Assembly (NCBI GenBank): GCA_030407315.1
Contig: JALQPE010001464.1
Span: 1-13,884 of the forward strand
Length of the DNA stretch: 13,884 nucleotides
Origin: Asparagopsis taxiformis
Taxonomy: Eukaryota; Rhodophyta; Florideophyceae; Bonnemaisoniales; Bonnemaisoniaceae
Reading direction: 5' to 3'
The notes under the pieces were generated by a model. It searched no databases, was not told where the DNA came from, and saw only the letters and a program-made list of their open reading frames with translations. Below are positions 1 through 8,946 of the stretch, one piece after another (position 1 is the first letter of the stretch; each line of letters begins with the position of its first letter). A program made the position numbers and the translations under genes.

Positions 1-448
1 GTGCTATTAGCAAAGCTGATACGGCGAATTATGAAGTGCAAACCCCCATAGCCACCATCGGTGTAAGAGGTACAGACTATACTTTGGCTCTCTGTGAACA
101 GGAGTGTAAGGGAACCACTTCTGATTCAGCTTATATGGATATGTACTCGAAGGGGGGATACTGATCCGTACCGCTGAAAAGCGGGAAGAAGTCATGGCGG
201 GTCGATACTTTTTTGTGAACCCGTTCTGGGAAAATCCAAATTTCGGAACAACCTTTAATCGCCTTTGAATTATTGCAGGATTCGTATCTCAACCCCCTGA
301 ATTACGTGACACAGATCCCTCAATTCCTGCTCATGAAGTCCAGATTAATTCTGAGATTGAACAACAGAATCACCGAATCGAAATGGAAACACGAGACAGT
401 GTTTCAGGGCCCGCCATAATGAGTCTGATCAAGTATTCAACACTTTGA
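1..448 (+). CDS. FecR-domain protein, 3' part (N-terminus outside window)
   Basis: Only the end of the gene is present. The frame beginning at base 3 reads through the hallmark end of a FecR domain, TPIATIGVRGTDYTLALC (about 45-104), followed by a Cys-containing stretch. A six-G run at 152-157 shifts the frame. One more G would restore ILIRTAEKREEVMAGRYFFV, which matches the conserved 'AGQ' tail of these domains. The next segment meets an in-frame TGA at 266-268. The same frame then stays open from 281 to a TGA at 446-448 with coding-like sequence (SQPPELRDTDPSIPAHEVQ). FecR domains occur in anti-sigma regulators, but proteins of this short type, with no ECF sigma gene or TonB receptor beside them, are usually exported envelope proteins of unknown role. 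A TPR-barrel gene follows 74 bases later. The true end could be 268 if the TGA is real. Confidence 0.8.
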
Positions 449-522
449 TATAGCACTGTAATTCAATAGCTGATAGTGTCGGAATCAGACACCTTCTATG
501 GTGAGGGGAATTATTGGTTTTT

Positions 523-1809
523 ATGAAGTTGCCTGTATATCTGATTATGTTTTCCATGGGTTTTTCAGCTGCTGCCACGGCGAATACAGCAGATGTGAAA
601 AACACTGGTTGATCAGAAAAAATTTCAAAAGGCTTATGAACTGGCTGTCCAGTATCTTGATCAGTTTGAAGGTGATCCTGAGTTTGATCTTCAATACGCA
701 TTGCGGCGATTGATTCAGGGCATTTGAGCGAAGGCGTTTTTGCTTGGATAGGGTCTTGCTTCTTGAGCCGGGTAATCGAGTGGCCAAGCTGGAACTGGCT
801 CGCGCTTACTTATGCTAGGGCAGTTCGAAAAGTCTCAATACCTCTTTGAAGAGGTTCAAAAACAAGATCCACCAAAAACGTGTCTATGCGCATTGCACAG
901 TTTTTAGCGCTTATTGAACAGAAGACAACCATTCCTCCAACGCGTTTTAGCAGTTTCATTGAACTTTGGACTGGCTATGACAGTAACATTAACTCTGGTC
1001 CGGTAACCAGACAACGCTGGTTACTTTGACCGACAATGCGCTCGGTCGGGGTGATCAATACGCACAAGTGAAATTGGGTGCTGCTGTTGATCACCGGTAC
1101 TCAGTTGATGGCGGTCTAAATTTTAGCTTTTGATGCGATCTGCGCTACTACGATACCGAGTCTGAACAGGACTATCGAAATATCACAGTTTCAGGTGGGC
1201 ATACATGGTATGCAGAAGATGAGCAGATTCAGGTTAATTTTATTGCACAACAGTACTCTCTTGATTATGAGGATTATCGTGATTTAGTGGGCTTGAATCT
1301 GGGTTGGAACAAACAGCTAAGTCAGAACATGGTCATTAGGAGCTTTCTGGTGTAAACCAGCTGACTTACGATGATTCAAGCTGGAAAGATGCGGCGCAAA
1401 TCATGGTGGGTTTAACCTGCTCTACGGTGGTCAGGGTAGTTGGAATCCCATCTATTTTGCTGGGTTGTTTGTGGGTGACGAGGAACCTGACACTCCGGGC
1501 ATTCTTGCAGATGGTCAGGTCGATAGGCGTTTTTTGGCGGTAAGGTGGAGTCCAGCTATCGCCGCTTAAAAATGTAACAGTTACGCCTGCACTCACTTTT
1601 CAGACCAGTGAATATCAGGGTGATGACTGGATATACAGTATAAAACGTAAGGATGATTTTACCCTGTTTAACCTGAACATCAGTTGGGATGTAGCTGAAT
1701 CATGGGTTGTGTTGGCTAACTATAGTTATACAGAAGCCGACTCTAATATTGAGCTTTACGAATATGACCGCCAGCAGATTATGCTAGGCCTGCGTTACAA
1801 CTTCAGTGA
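523..1809 (+). CDS. TPR protein with C-terminal outer-membrane beta-barrel (SlipAM/Slam-like), frame-broken
   Basis: The start ATG at 523 gives a signal peptide (MKLPVYLIMFSMGFSAAATA). A helical TPR-like region follows to about residue 140, with phrases such as KKFQKAYELAVQYLDQFEGDP and LLLEPGNRVAKLELARAYFMLGQFEKS read across frames. At 973-999 the motif TGYDSNINSG appears. It marks the start of the barrel in the surface lipoprotein assembly modifier type of protein. The rest is alternating aromatic/polar beta-strand sequence (VNFIAQQYSLDYEDY, NLNISWDVAESWVVLANYSY) ending in GLRYNF, as expected for an outer-membrane barrel. About 429 residues fits the family. At least eight frame changes occur, for example near 602, 728, 815, 880, 1005, 1130, 1340 and 1400. 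As written, the last frame runs to 1897, overlapping the next gene. One missing T near 1803 would give NFQ then a TGA. Family membership is clear in outline; whether it handles lipoproteins is inference. Confidence 0.72.
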
Positions 1810-1820
1810 GGTAGATAAAG

Positions 1821-3696
1821 ATGAAACGATTAATATTGCCTCTCTGCTATTTCTAACCTCATCGCTAACCTTTGCTGCTATAATGTCGGCCAGGTAATTT
1901 TAAGTTTCGGAAAAAATGTGGCGGTGGCTGCTGATGGTACTGAAAGGGTTCTTAAGAGGAAGTCAGAAGTTATGCAGAGGATACTCTGGTTACGGGAGGT
2001 AAAGGACGGTTACAGATCAGATTTACTGATGGCTCACGGCTTTCGTTAAAAACCAGAAACTGAATTCAAAATTGAACAGTACCAATTTGATCAGTCCAAT
2101 CCCGAACAAGGTAAAGCGTTTTATAAATTGATCAAAGGCGGTATGCGTACAATTTCCGGCAAGATTGGTAAAACAAACGGGAAGATTACAAGGTTGATGC
2201 CGTAGTCGCGACTATTGGTATTCGAGGCACGGATTAGCAATCGTCCGACAGGGGATAAGATCAGTGGCTCGGTCAACAGTGGCAAAATCAATGTTGCAGC
2301 GAAAGCGGGCGATAACAAAGATATTTCCGCGGGTCGTTCATCCAGCCTGACGGGTGCTCAAGGCACAATAGTTGAATTCAAAACTCCTCCAGAGCAACAG
2401 TCTGAAGATTCTGCATCCGATTCGGAGGACAACTCAGAAGAAAGTTCAGAAGAGCAGAAGAGAGCCAGGGTAGTGAAGAGAGTGAAGAGAGTGAAGAGGG
2501 TTCTGAATCCGAAGAACAATCTTCTGAAGAGCAAACGTCAGATTCTGAAGTAACTCAGGTGAAGAATCCGGTGAGGCTGCTGCTTCTACCGAAAGTTCTG
2601 ATTCACAGGAGGTTGGATCAACCGATAGCTTGGTTCACAAACTTCTACTGATACTAGCTCAACTCTAGACTCTTCAGTAACTGTGGTAACTTCGACAGAT
2701 TCTTCTGCTGGTACCCTTCCAGCCACTAATCCATCAGCTGAAGGCACTCAAGATGCAGTGCTCTCATCTCCTGATCCTACAGGAAATGGTATTGCGGCAC
2801 CGGTAGGTGGGACTGCATTGATTTCATTCATAGATAAAGAAGCTGATGGTACCTTAAAGACTTCAACAGGAAACGGTGAGCGTTGATGCCGTTTCTGCGT
2901 TGACTATTGATAATACATCAGGCAAAGATCTTCTCACCGGTATTCAGTACGTTGATACTGACCCTAAAAATGGAAGCGATGTGTGCGCTCCATGTACTTT
3001 TGAGTCACCTTCAAATGTATCAGCCGTTCTGGAAGCGGGAACAGAAATAATTGGTGGAGCACAGGTTTCTGGGGGCGTTGGGGAAGTGGGTTTGAAATTG
3101 TTGATAACGATGGAGTGGTCAATGTAAAAGGCAGTTTCCACTTTATTTATGCTGATCAGTTAACCAGCTCTGCTGAACTGGCTGCCGTGGCTGCGACTAA
3201 ATCAGGACCAGTACATATATGGGCTGTCTGATGCTGCCTATGCTACCTCGATGGAGATTGAAACCGGAATTTAGGTGCTCTAACCCTTTATAATAATGAC
3301 CCTTCCCAGCCTGATGGCACCTATATGATTATCAATTGGGATAACCAGACCATCGATACATTCAGTCTTAAGGGACAGGCTCAAGATCCGGTATATCCTA
3401 ATACACGTTTTATACATTGACTAAAAGGATGCCACAAGTGTTTCTCTAGATACTGTTCTCAAAGGGGAGGATTGGATCTTCAGGGAACTTTACAGGTTCG
3501 GGAACAAATTGCGAGACAATTGTGGACCTTAGTGGCCGTGCCTCAATTGAGTTAGTTGGCAAAAATGCCGAAGGTGCTATTACCACTTACGCTGCACAAG
3601 GCGGGCCTTCAGCCGCGGGTGACAAAATTAGTATTACGGGTGCAGCATTGCTGAAAATCAGGGTGCTGTGCAGTAAATCCTGAAAGCTTCGGATAA
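1821..3696 (+). CDS. Large FecR-domain exported protein with acidic Ser/Glu linker and beta-rich C-terminus, frame-broken
   Basis: ATG 1821 follows GAGGT at 1808-1812 with good spacing. The signal peptide MKLRL-like start (MKRLILPLCYF, then LTSSLTFAA after a shift) leads into a classic FecR domain: NVGQVILSFGKNVAVAADG, the 'D.L.TG' segment, IRFTDGSRLSL, FYKLIKGGMRTISGKIGK and VVATIGIRGTD (ends about 2235). SGSVNSGKINVAAKAGD and ISAGRSSS complete it. About 2395-2560 encodes a strongly acidic Ser/Glu stretch containing a perfect 9-base triplication; 2560-2860 is Ser/Thr-rich. The C-terminal region (about 2800-3690) is beta-rich with Gly/Asn/Asp, for example GTYMIINWDNQTIDTFSLKG and SGRASIELVGKNAEGAITTY. 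It is weakly reminiscent of TbpB-like or FecR-associated barrels. There is no lipobox. Reading frame NPESFG ends in TAA at 3694-3696, one base from the opposing gene's stop; a longer end at 3774 (SEGRRGEGG…GTVA) is possible. About 625 residues, with many frame breaks. Confidence 0.72.
2395..2560 (+). other. Acidic Ser/Glu low-complexity linker coding region
   Basis: Read across two frame shifts this part of the FecR gene encodes runs such as DSASDSEDNSEESSEEQ, SEESEESEEGSESEEQSS and EEQTSDSE, almost entirely Ser, Glu, Asp and Gln. It separates the FecR domain from the C-terminal region and is probably a disordered, negatively charged spacer in the periplasm or outside the cell. As written, a shifted stretch reads as Arg/Val/Lys-rich sequence, which is clearly the wrong frame because the correct one continues the acidic composition on both sides. 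Confidence 0.75.
2472..2498 (+). repeat. Perfect 9-bp tandem repeat, three copies
   Basis: The unit AGTGAAGAG occurs three times head to tail without a mismatch. It encodes Ser-Glu-Glu in the coding frame of the acidic linker. Because the unit is a multiple of three, gain or loss of copies would change linker length without breaking the gene. Confidence 0.9.
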
Positions 3697-3697
3697 A

Positions 3698-4451
3698 TTA
3701 TATTGTCAGAAGGTCGCCGTGGTGAAGGCGGTCGATCTGCCAATCCGGCAGGATTTGTCGGCACTGTTGCATAATAGTGTCTTCAAATCCGGGCTTTAAA
3801 TGGGTGATCAAGATACGTGCTGAGTGCTCAAACATTTGCAGTTGATCTGCCAGATGACTGGGTGTGAGGTGCCCACTGAGTTTTGCCAGTCATCTACTTC
3901 GTCCGTGAAAGACACATCATGATCAGTGTGTCAGCTTTCTATTATTCAGGATTGGCCATAATTGGTCGTTAATACCAGTATCCCCGCTAAAGGCAAAAGA
4001 GGTTCCGTTCTGTTCAACGAAATAACCCACAGTGGGTGTAGGGTGGGCAGCAGGAAGTACTTCTATGTTTTTATCCTGAAGTTTTAATTATCCCCCACGT
4101 TAACTGTATGTAGGCGGATGATAGGCTTTTCTTCAGGTAGCTGAGTATAGTCCGGCCAGATGGTCCAATTGAAAATATGCTGTTCTAGGGCTTCAATAAC
4201 TTCAGGCAAAGCATAAACATCTATAGGGTGCTGATGCTGATCATAGATAGTAGCTAGCATCAGGGGTAAACCGAGATATGGTCGATATGAGCATGTGTTA
4301 TGACAACATCCCGAATAGCTAGCATTTGATCCATTTTAAGGAGCTCTATGCCTGTGCCAGCGTCAAGAAGAAGTGATTCATCAATCAGAAATGTTGTTGT
4401 TTTCAGACCATGTCCAACACCGCCACTGCAGCCAAGTATTTCTAATTTCAC
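3698..4451 (-). CDS. MBL-fold hydrolase of the class-II cyclic-nucleotide phosphodiesterase type, frame-broken
   Basis: Read from the right, the protein begins MKLEILGCSGGVGHGLKTTT and continues FLIDESLLLDAGTGIELL, typical of bacterial proteins annotated as 3',5'-cyclic-nucleotide phosphodiesterase. Metal ligands are visible: HAHIDH at 4278-4295, the His of AHPTPTVGY at 4043-4045, the Asp of FSGDTG at 3980-3982, and the His of ILITHLKPGF at 3800-3802. The family phrase HIFNWTIWPDYTQLPEE is also present. Two start codons compete: TTG at 4457 abuts an AGAGG, whereas GTG at 4451 sits six bases from it, so I chose the GTG. The stop is TTA (complement) at 3698-3700, giving about 251 residues, normal for the family. 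Frame shifts lie near 4273, 4090, 4068, 3925 and 3880. It would hydrolyse cAMP or a related phosphodiester; the substrate is not proved. It is divergent from the GAF-ATPase gene. Confidence 0.82.
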
Positions 4452-4505
4452 TTCCAACCTCTGGTGTGATCAATAACTATTACAAATGCATTATGGTAGT
4501 TGAGT
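4452..4505. promoter_or_regulatory. Short divergent intergenic region (MBL hydrolase / GAF-ATPase)
   Basis: Only about 54 bases separate the two divergent starts, so both promoters must overlap here or extend into the genes. AGAGG (complement, about 4458-4462) serves as ribosome site for the GTG start of the minus gene. The plus-strand ATG at 4506 has only a weak upstream GGTAG/TTGAG. A TGTGA occurs at 4465-4469 but has no matching second half. No clear -35/-10 pair was found. Confidence 0.4.
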
Positions 4506-6753
4506 ATGACAAAAGCGATTGAAAGGACTCCCAGCAATTCTACTCTCGCCTGACCAAAGTGCTGAGTAGAATTCACCAGGCAAAGAACTTCTCAGATGCT
4601 TATCCGCTGGTGGAGAAAACGCTACTCGCACTTTTTAATGCACAGCGAATCACGGTATATCAACGTAATCGCTGGAGCAAGGATATGTCTCTCGATTTAA
4701 AAACAGGTGATGACTTAACTGAGATCAGAGTTCCAATCACGGCCTCATCCATTGCCGGTTATGTCGCGTTTAAGCAAAAATGCTGTTTCAATAGCGGATG
4801 TCAGGGACAGCGCCGAACTTGCCAAAATCCACCCCTCTTTGAATTTTAATGACAGCTTTGAAAAGCAGATAAAGTTCACCAGTAAATCTATGCTGGTTTT
4901 ACCCATTCTTTACAATGATGTTTTGCTGGGTGTTCTACAGATCATTAACCGGAAGGATGAAAGAGCTTTTTCTGCTATTGATATCAAACGTGGAAAGCAG
5001 TTTGCTGAATTGTTTAGGGCAAAAATTTCGCTACGATTTTGGATGTACCGAAGGGCCTTATGATTACCTGATTGAGCAGGGATGGCTTGACGAAAAAGCG
5101 TTCAGCAGCTTCAGGAAAAATCAGATAGCAGAACACCTCTAACACGATTACTGAGAGATCATGTAAAAATCACTAATTCACAAATAGGACAATCACTGGA
5201 ATGTTTCTACCAGGTCCCATTTGTTGCATACAACCCCGAAAAGTATTTTCTGCACCCTCTGTGTGAGAAGGTAAATAAGGCGTATCTGAAAAACAGCATC
5301 TGGTGCTTTTATCAGAGCAGAGTGATGATGCTGTCATTGTACTGATGATGATCCTAACGATTCTAAAAGAATTCTAGAGATCAATAATGTCATTGGACAC
5401 CATGATTCACATGTATGCGTAGGCCTACTCGATGATATCCATCAGTATCTGGTTACTCTGCTGGAGTCCAGTCTGATGGCGCCAATCTAGACTCTCTTCT
5501 GGATGAGCTGGAAGATGGTCAGGAATTAGATATTCAGGAAACTTCTCAGGATTATGAAGAGGTCTCTGAAGAGGATTCAACCGTTGTTAAACTGGTTAAT
5601 AGAATTTTACTGGATGCGAAACGATTACGAGCTTCTGATATTCATGTTGAACCCGGAAAGGTAGTACCTCTACCGCGGTAAGAATGAGGATTGATGGAGT
5701 CTGCCAGGAAATTATCCAGATACCTGCCACGCATTCCAAAGCTACCATTTCTCGAATAAAGATTATGTCCAGATTGGACATCGCTGAAAAGCGCCTCCCT
5801 CAGGATGGAAAGTTTGCTGTCAGGCTGCAAGGACAGCCCCTGGAGGTTCGAGTAGCAACCATCCCACCGTCAATGGTGAAGGGGTTGTAATGCGGCTTCT
5901 GCAAAGTGGTGAGCCGGGTGTCTTTTGAGCAACTCAATTTTTCAAAGCGAAACTATGATGGTGTTACAGAGTACTTAAGCACCCTCATGGAATCATGTTG
6001 GTTGTTGGACCCACGGGCTCGGGTAAGACCACAACGTTACATGCACTGCTGGCTACATTGAATACGCCAGAGCGAAAAAATCTGGACGGCAGAAGACCCC
6101 GTCGAGATTACACAGCCAGGCCTACAGCAAGTTCAGGTTCAGCCTAAACCGGATTTACATTTTCTGCGGCATTACGAGCCTTTCTGAGGGCAGATCCAGA
6201 TGTCTTCTAATCGGTGAATGCGAGATCAGGAACAGCCCATTCGGCGGTAGAGGCATCCTTAACCGGTCATCTTGTCTTATCTACCCTGCATACCAACTCA
6301 GCGCCTGAAACGATAACCCGATTGTTAGACCTGGAATTGATCCGATTAGCTTTTCAGATGCATTGCTCGGAGTTCTGGCACAACGATTGGTACGGACCTT
6401 ATGTCCAAGTTGCAAAAAACCATATCTGGCTTCTGCAGATGAGATTGCTCTATTGCAAAGACGTTACGGTAAACAATCTGCAGAGCTTAACCTGAGTGAA
6501 AAGGTGAAGCTTCATAAAGCTGTAGGATGCGAAGAGTGCAATCATACAGGCTATCGCGGAAGAACAGGTATTCATGAACTTTTGATATCAACACCTGAAA
6601 TGCGTGAAAAAATATATCAGGGAGGCCACTGTCAGTGACATACGTGCACAAGCTGAAGCTGATGGAATGATGTCTCTGATGCAGGATGGTATAGAAAAGG
6701 TCCTCAAAGGGGATATCGATTTTGATCAGTTAAGACGGGTAACAGCAGAGTAG
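4506..6753 (+). CDS. GAF-domain GspE/PilB-type secretion or pilus ATPase, frame-broken
   Basis: Three parts are readable. Residues about 10-180 form a GAF sensor domain ([50 protein letters not shown], then [10 protein letters not shown]). Next comes a T2SSE N-terminal/MshEN-like domain ([20 protein letters not shown], then FYQVPFVAY). From about 5590 the GspE ATPase core follows: [31 protein letters not shown], Walker [11 protein letters not shown] at 6007-6036 with its Lys at 6025-6027, the Asp box [10 protein letters not shown], a Walker B-type LIGEMRD across breaks near 6210-6230, the His box STLHTN with His at 6289-6291, and a zinc-binding tetracysteine CPSC (6402-6413) … CEEC (6528-6539). 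About 749 residues. It powers assembly of pili or type II secretion pseudopili in the families known, but no other pilus gene is nearby. Roughly 17 frame shifts. The cyclase gene begins two bases after the stop. Confidence 0.85.
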
Positions 6754-6755
6754 CT

Positions 6756-8942
6756 ATGAACCAGCGTTCGATCGTACAATTACAGGGCTGTTACTAACTT
6801 TGCTGATGCTGTTCCCGGTTATGCAGGGTGACCGTCCTGAATTACTTCAGCGCTTCGAATACGATCTTTATGATCTGCGCTTGCGCCAGTTTCTGTCTGA
6901 TGAAAAAGATCCGAGAATCGTCATTATTGATGTCGATGAAAAAAAGCCTGGCTGCTGAAGGACGATGGCCCTGGAACCGAGCCAAGCTTGCGGTGATGCT
7001 GGATCAATTATTTGATAACTATGGGGCAGCACTTGTTGGTTTCGATATGGTCTTTTCGGAATCAGACCAGAGTGTGGACCTCAATCTCCTAAAAGCACTT
7101 CTCAGTGAAAATTCGGACTCTGACGTTCTTGCTCAAGCGCTTAGTAATTTGGATTCAGATCAGATCTTTTCACAAGCGATCGCTGACCGGCCCGTAGTCT
7201 TAGGTTATCTGTTTGATCGAAGCCGCAAGGAGCTTGAAATCGGTCATCCGGGGAATCCTGTGATTGAAGCCATGCCCGCACTTGATGAACTCCCCATACC
7301 CCGGGCTACAGGGGTGATTTCCAGCCTCAGCCAGATTCAGAGTGTAAGTGTATGGAGTGGTTTTTTTGATAACCCAATGGTTGATTCGGATGGTGTATAC
7401 CGCAGGGTGCCAATGATACAAAGCTATGAGGGAAGTTACTTTCCTTCATTACCGCTGTCTATGTTGCTGGCGCTGTTTGGTGAAGACAGAGTCACTCCGC
7501 TGATCGAACGGATGTTACAGGAGAGAAAAAAGCTCTGGTGGCGATTGATGCAGCAGGGGTAAAGATCCCGGTTGATCAGTACGGTGCGGTCTTAGTTCCT
7601 TACCGTGGCCTCAGGGTAGTTTTCCTTATGTCTCGGCAACAGATGTTATTCGTGGTACTGCTGATCCATCAGTATTGGAAGGTGCAATCACCCTGATTGG
7701 TACCAGCGCAGCAGGTTTACTGGATCTGCGAGTGACTCCGATGAGTAACCGTTATTCAGGTGTGGAGTACACGCGAATATCCTCTCAGGGTTGCTAGATG
7801 AAACTATTCAGCACCAGCCAGATTACACTCTCGGTGTGGAACTGGTGCAATTGGTCATCAGTGGCATATTACTTTCGATTTTTAATACCTCGAGTATCAG
7901 CCTGCTTTCGACCTTTATCACAATCAGCTGGATTGCTCTGTTGGTTGGTTTGAACCTATATGCCTGGAAAGAACTCTATTGGGTGATTCCATTGGGTTAT
8001 ACCATCGTGATGGTGGTGGTTCTGTATCTCTTATCAGCAGACACGGGCTACTTTTTCGAAACCCGTAACAGATCCATGTTGGCTAACCAATTTGGCCAAT
8101 ACATTCCCCCTGAAGTAGTAGAAGAGCTGAACAAACAGGGGGCAGCAGTTCAGTTATCTGGTGAAAACCGCTACATGAGTGTTTTCTTCTCGGATATCAG
8201 AGGATTTACCAGCCTTTCTGAACAGTTGTCACCACAACAGCTAACACGCTTGATGAATATTTACCTGACGGGCATGACCCGGGTGATTCATGAACATCGT
8301 GGCACCGTGGATAAGTACATTGGCGATGCTGTGATGGCATTTTGGGGTGCGCCACTTGAAGATAAAGAACATACCCGACATGCCGTTCAGGCTGCGCTGA
8401 AAATGTGGAAGTATTACCCGAGCTTAATGACCAGTTAGAACGAGAAAGCTGCCTCCGGTTCAAGTGGGTATGGGTATAATAGTGGCAAAATGAACGTAGG
8501 TAACATGGGCTCTAACTTCAGAATGGCGTATACCGTTTTGGGTGATGCTGTGAACCTTGCATCACGATTAGAAGGCCTTACGAAATTTTATGGCTGTGCC
8601 TTACTGGTGAGTGGGAGGTTTGCTGAAGAGGTCCCCGAATATATTTACCGGGAGTTAGATAAAGTTCAGTAAAAGGCCGTGCTGAAGCGGTGACTATTCT
8701 TGAGCCGGTTACTTTACGTGACAACTGCGATAAAGAGTTGTTTGACCTGGTTGAGACATTTAATCGCTCGGTTCACTCATATCGATCCCAGAATTGGGAT
8801 CAGGCTGAAATTGGTTTTAAAGCCTACCTTGAGCAGTTGCCACAGGATGCATCAGCTTCGCTTTATCTTGAGCGCATTGCGAAATTCAGAGAGCAGCCAC
8901 CGCAAACATTGGGATGGCGTATTCAGTCATACTTCCAAGTAG
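6756..8942 (+). CDS. CHASE2-domain transmembrane adenylate cyclase (class III), frame-broken
   Basis: The product makes cAMP from ATP at the inner membrane. After an N-terminal membrane segment (TGLLLTLLMLFPVMQGD) comes an extracytoplasmic CHASE2 sensor (FEYDLYDLRLRQFLSDEKDP, RIVIIDVDEKSLAAEGRWPW, YGAALVGFDMVFSE, then LIGTSAAGLLDLRVTP and GVEVHANILSGLL). About three membrane helices follow at 7835-8060. The class III catalytic domain has metal-binding Asp in FFSDIRGFT (8193-8195) and in DKYIGDAVMAFWG (8310-8312 and 8325-8327), the ATP-selecting Lys at 8313-8315, the second specificity Asp in LGDAVNLASRLE (8544-8546), the Asn at 8553-8555 and the Arg at 8565-8567. The complete set argues for an active adenylate rather than guanylate cyclase. 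A helical tail ends in WDGVF…HTSK. About 729 residues. Around nine frame breaks, for example near 6774, the A-run at 6941-6947, 7530, 7612, 7770, 8405, 8450, 8671 and 8907. Translationally coupled to the GAF-ATPase gene. Confidence 0.9.
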
Positions 8943-8946
8943 TTTG

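Noticed and set aside
476..492. GTGTC/GACAC hairpin in the gap before the TPR-barrel gene
   Set aside because: Five base pairs with no T-run; too weak to call a terminator.
429..787. Minus-strand ORFs opposite the TPR-barrel gene start
   Set aside because: Composition is unlike a protein and they lie antisense to a well-supported signal peptide and TPR region.
2472..2498. CRISPR-like repeat
   Set aside because: Nine-base tandem copies with no spacers inside a coding low-complexity linker.
4465..4480. CRP-like site starting TGTGA between the divergent cAMP-related genes
   Set aside because: Only one half-site matches; no TCACA follows at the expected distance.
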